Assembly: GCF_013912375.1 (NCBI RefSeq)
Contig: NZ_JACETV010000002.1
Coordinates: forward strand, 434,001 to 498,000
DNA: 64,000 nt
Source of the DNA: Emticicia sp. BO119
GTDB taxonomy: Bacteria > Bacteroidota > Bacteroidia > Cytophagales > Spirosomataceae
Reading direction: 5' to 3'
Shown: one piece after another, positions 62,295-64,000 of the stretch
How the letters are laid out: the number at the start of each line of letters is the position of its first letter
Position numbering within the stretch: position 1 is the stretch's first letter
Notes under the pieces: generated by a model
Told to the model about the DNA's origin: nothing
Database searches by the model: none
Seen by the model: the letters and a program-made list of their open reading frames with translations, nothing else
Position numbers and translations under genes: made by a program

Positions 62295-62350
62295 AGCATA
62301 GGTTTATTCTTTATTTATAAAGTGTATTTCTGTCTATAACCGCTAATTTT

Positions 62351-62569
62351 ATGCTAAATCTCATTTCCATTCAAACTGAAAGCATTGCTAGGTTGCTCGT
62401 AGGATGTATTTTTTATATTCTGCTAGCATTAACTATTCTTATTATTTCTCCATTCATTTTTGCTGTTATGATCATTGATACTAAAAATAGTATTAATCAG
62501 GTCATTACTAACCTAAAGTTATTGCATAGGAATAGAGGATTTTCTGAGTTAATCAGAACAAAATTATAA
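62351..62569 (+). CDS. Small membrane protein, paralogue of the one at 49.5 kb
   Basis: A 72-residue protein. IARLLVGCIFYILLALTILI followed by ISPFIFAVMIID is the hydrophobic core and matches the 77-residue protein at 49535-49768 closely; the C-terminal part (LLHRNRGFSELIRTKL) is basic and different. Hence a gene family of short membrane proteins exists in this genome. Both copies lie near one of the twin promoter-hairpin blocks. The function is unknown. Confidence 0.6.
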   Translation: MLNLISIQTESIARLLVGCIFYILLALTILIISPFIFAVMIIDTKNSINQVITNLKLLHRNRGFSELIRTKL

Positions 62570-63007
62570 AATTCAGTTTTTATTTTCTTTATAGCCATGA
62601 AAACAGCGCCTTTCTAAAAGCTTACTCACTTTTCTAATGATAGGACGCAATTAACTTCTTTTAAAAAACATCTGATAAATCTACCATTTTGAATAATTAT
62701 TCATTATTGGCAGAGGCATATTACTTACTCAATGGATACTGGGCTTCCAATGTTAGAGAGAAGTTGTTGAAATCACTATTAAAAAGGTAAGATTAATTTT
62801 AACTATTGGGTAAGCTAGTGCCAAAAGTTCCTGAATCAGCGTAATTCTATCTATGGAAAGTTTTTGGAATTCCTTCTATTGCTTTACAGAAGGCCCATCT
62901 AATCTTTGCTAAGTGAATGACCGTAAAATAAAATCAGCAACAAATGTCATAACAATATCAACAATATTATACAAATTACATTCAATAAATCTTTACTATT
63001 TCATTGA
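62570..63007. other. Spacer before the right-edge membrane protein
   Basis: AT-rich, no gene recognised; it should contain the promoter of the ligase-like gene. Confidence 0.4.
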
Positions 63008-64000
63008 ATGACCAAACCCCTTACACTCCTCTGTACATTTCTTTTATTGCTCATTTTGTTCATCCCTCTGATTTATGATAATAACGGATTTTATGGGTAT
63101 GTGGTGCCTAAAGCCCTCTTATTTCAGTGTTCGGTAATTTTCGGTGGAATAGCTGTTTTAGTGGTTACTAAACCGAATAAAACGATTAATTATAACGCTC
63201 TTTCACTAGCGATTACTGTTTTTTTAGTAATCAGTACCCTGAGCAATTTATTTTCATATGATAGCTTACTAAGCATAGGAGCTACCTTTGAGCGCATGGA
63301 AGGCGCAATTCATACGATAGTATTGGGCATATTTTTCTTTTTATTACAAGCGCTGATAAAAGATGAGCCTCAACAAAAAAACATTTTTCTATGGATGCTC
63401 ATAATAAGCAGTTTGGTAGCCATAGTGGGAGTGATCTCAGGTAAAGAAGTAGGTGAAAGGCTGATTTCTACCATAGGCAATCCTGCTTTTTTATGCTTTT
63501 ATTTGGCCAACCATCTTTTTTTAATTGTGCTGTTTTATCTGAAGTATCAGCCTAAGTACAAATGGCTTCTTTGGGTAAATAGCTTTATTCTGCTTTGGGT
63601 GATAATTCAGACGCTAACCAGAACCTTCTATATAGCCTTGGTGACGGCTGGTTTTGTGATGGCGGTGATTTATGTACTGAATCAGGTGAAAGAAGAAAAA
63701 AGGCGTAAGGTAGTATGGCAAGGTTTGCTAATTTTTCTGGGGGTCTTGCTTATCTTATATCTAATAAGCCTGGTACCTTGGATCAGGAGACATTATCCGA
63801 TTACCCGCTTAAAAGATACCAGTTCTTTAAGTGCACGTTTTTTGGTATGGGGGATTGCTGTTAAAGGATTTGGTGAACATTGGTTGTTAGGGTGGGGACA
63901 AGAAAACTTTAATTATGTCTATGCAAAATTTTTTAACCCTGCTCTGGCCGCTGATGGAGTATGGTACGACCGGTCGCATAATGTATTTTTGGACTGGTTT
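63008..64000 (+). CDS. O-antigen ligase/polymerase-like membrane protein, 3' end outside window
   Basis: The frame is open from the ATG at 63008 to the window edge (331 codons). It encodes many membrane helices: LTLLCTFLLLLILFIPLIYD, GAIHTIVLGIFFFLLQALI, NHLFLIVLFYLKYQ and WQGLLIFLGVLLILYLISLV. The segment SLSARFLVWGIAVKGFGEHW, then LLGWGQENFNYVYAKFF, then YDRSHNVFLDWF is the Wzy_C / O-antigen ligase signature: R...W..a...f...p..G.G..nf, later H N.fL. It would join or polymerise polysaccharide chains outside the inner membrane. Whether it serves the same polysaccharide as the main operon is unknown. Confidence 0.85.
   Translation, partial: MTKPLTLLCTFLLLLILFIPLIYDNNGFYGYVVPKALLFQCSVIFGGIAVLVVTKPNKTINYNALSLAITVFLVISTLSNLFSYDSLLSIGATFERMEGAIHTIVLGIFFFLLQALIKDEPQQKNIFLWMLIISSLVAIVGVISGKEVGERLISTIGNPAFLCFYLANHLFLIVLFYLKYQPKYKWLLWVNSFILLWVIIQTLTRTFYIALVTAGFVMAVIYVLNQVKEEKRRKVVWQGLLIFLGVLLILYLISLVPWIRRHYPITRLKDTSSLSARFLVWGIAVKGFGEHWLLGWGQENFNYVYAKFFNPALAADGVWYDRSHNVFLDWF

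Noticed and set aside
1-64000. tRNA or rRNA genes
   Set aside because: No cloverleaf with GGTTCGA-type arm and no rRNA-like conserved block was seen on either strand.
1-64000. Further copies of the 19-bp hairpin element outside the IS1 transposase
   Set aside because: Other ccgcc/ggcgg runs (for example in fcl near 37.5 and 38.0 kb) lack the TTCG loop and lie in conserved codons.

Overview
The window is a low-GC chromosomal segment of a Bacteroidota bacterium, most likely of the order Cytophagales. The evidence is a giant secreted protein with LamG domains ending in a '3-coathanger stack'-like C-terminus, many lipoproteins with CKK/CKE-type starts, a Bacteroidota-type promoter (TTTG - 21 bp - TAnnTTTG), LytTR regulation and the content of the polysaccharide locus. 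Both edges cut genes: the giant protein on the left and an O-antigen ligase/polymerase-like membrane protein on the right.

Layout. 1-12.2 kb: giant surface protein with a strong terminator, a decayed serine-recombinase remnant, a PKD-type lipoprotein, mannose-1-phosphate guanylyltransferase, an ArdC-like antirestriction protein, a block of envelope proteins and a LytTR regulator. 13.0-15.9 kb: two overlapping genes that look like Patescibacteria (CPR) surface proteins; an IS5-type element sits exactly at the stop codon of the second. 17.4-39.4 kb: the main exopolysaccharide/capsule operon, with a promoter, a tiny membrane-peptide ORF, a Wzc-type tyrosine autokinase, a Wzx-like flippase, sugar-modifying enzymes, a MenD-like ThDP enzyme, a pyruvyltransferase, glycosyltransferases, an EpsG-like polymerase, acetyltransferases, UDP-galactopyranose mutase, a WecG/TagA transferase, and Fcl and Gmd for GDP-L-fucose. 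It is interrupted by an IS1-family element whose transposase carries three 19-bp hairpin insertions, and by a decayed IS5-like element. 39.9-51.0 kb: envelope partners (Ala/Thr-rich lipoprotein, a YjbH-like protein split over two genes, an outer-membrane barrel, a large lipoprotein), the initiating polyprenyl glycosylphosphotransferase, a CpsB-like phosphatase, a Wza-like export lipoprotein and a GDP-mannose 3,5-epimerase homologue. 51-64 kb: sparse accessory DNA with hypothetical genes, an IS256-family element, a candidate small RNA, a CRISPR array of 20 repeats with no cas genes in view, a VanX-like peptidase with an altered catalytic motif, two paralogous small membrane proteins and several strong hairpin terminators.

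The polysaccharide genes make a plausible Wzx/Wzy-type pathway. ManC, Gmd, Fcl and the 3,5-epimerase homologue supply GDP-fucose and possibly GDP-galactose, and Glf supplies UDP-galactofuranose. The WcaJ-like enzyme would start the lipid-linked unit, the glycosyltransferases extend it, and the acetyl- and pyruvyltransferases decorate it. Wzx flips it, the EpsG-like protein polymerises it, and Wzc, Wza, the CpsB phosphatase and the YjbH pair would control and export it.

The most unusual observations are: (1) three exact 19-bp insertions with a UUCG-tetraloop hairpin inside one IS1 transposase, whose in-silico removal restores a 233-residue ORF; (2) the CPR-like gene pair; (3) two loci with a shared promoter-like block followed directly by a strong hairpin, possibly tiny RNAs; (4) an orphan CRISPR array with a gradient of repeat decay. 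All functional calls come from reading motifs by eye; no database search was possible.
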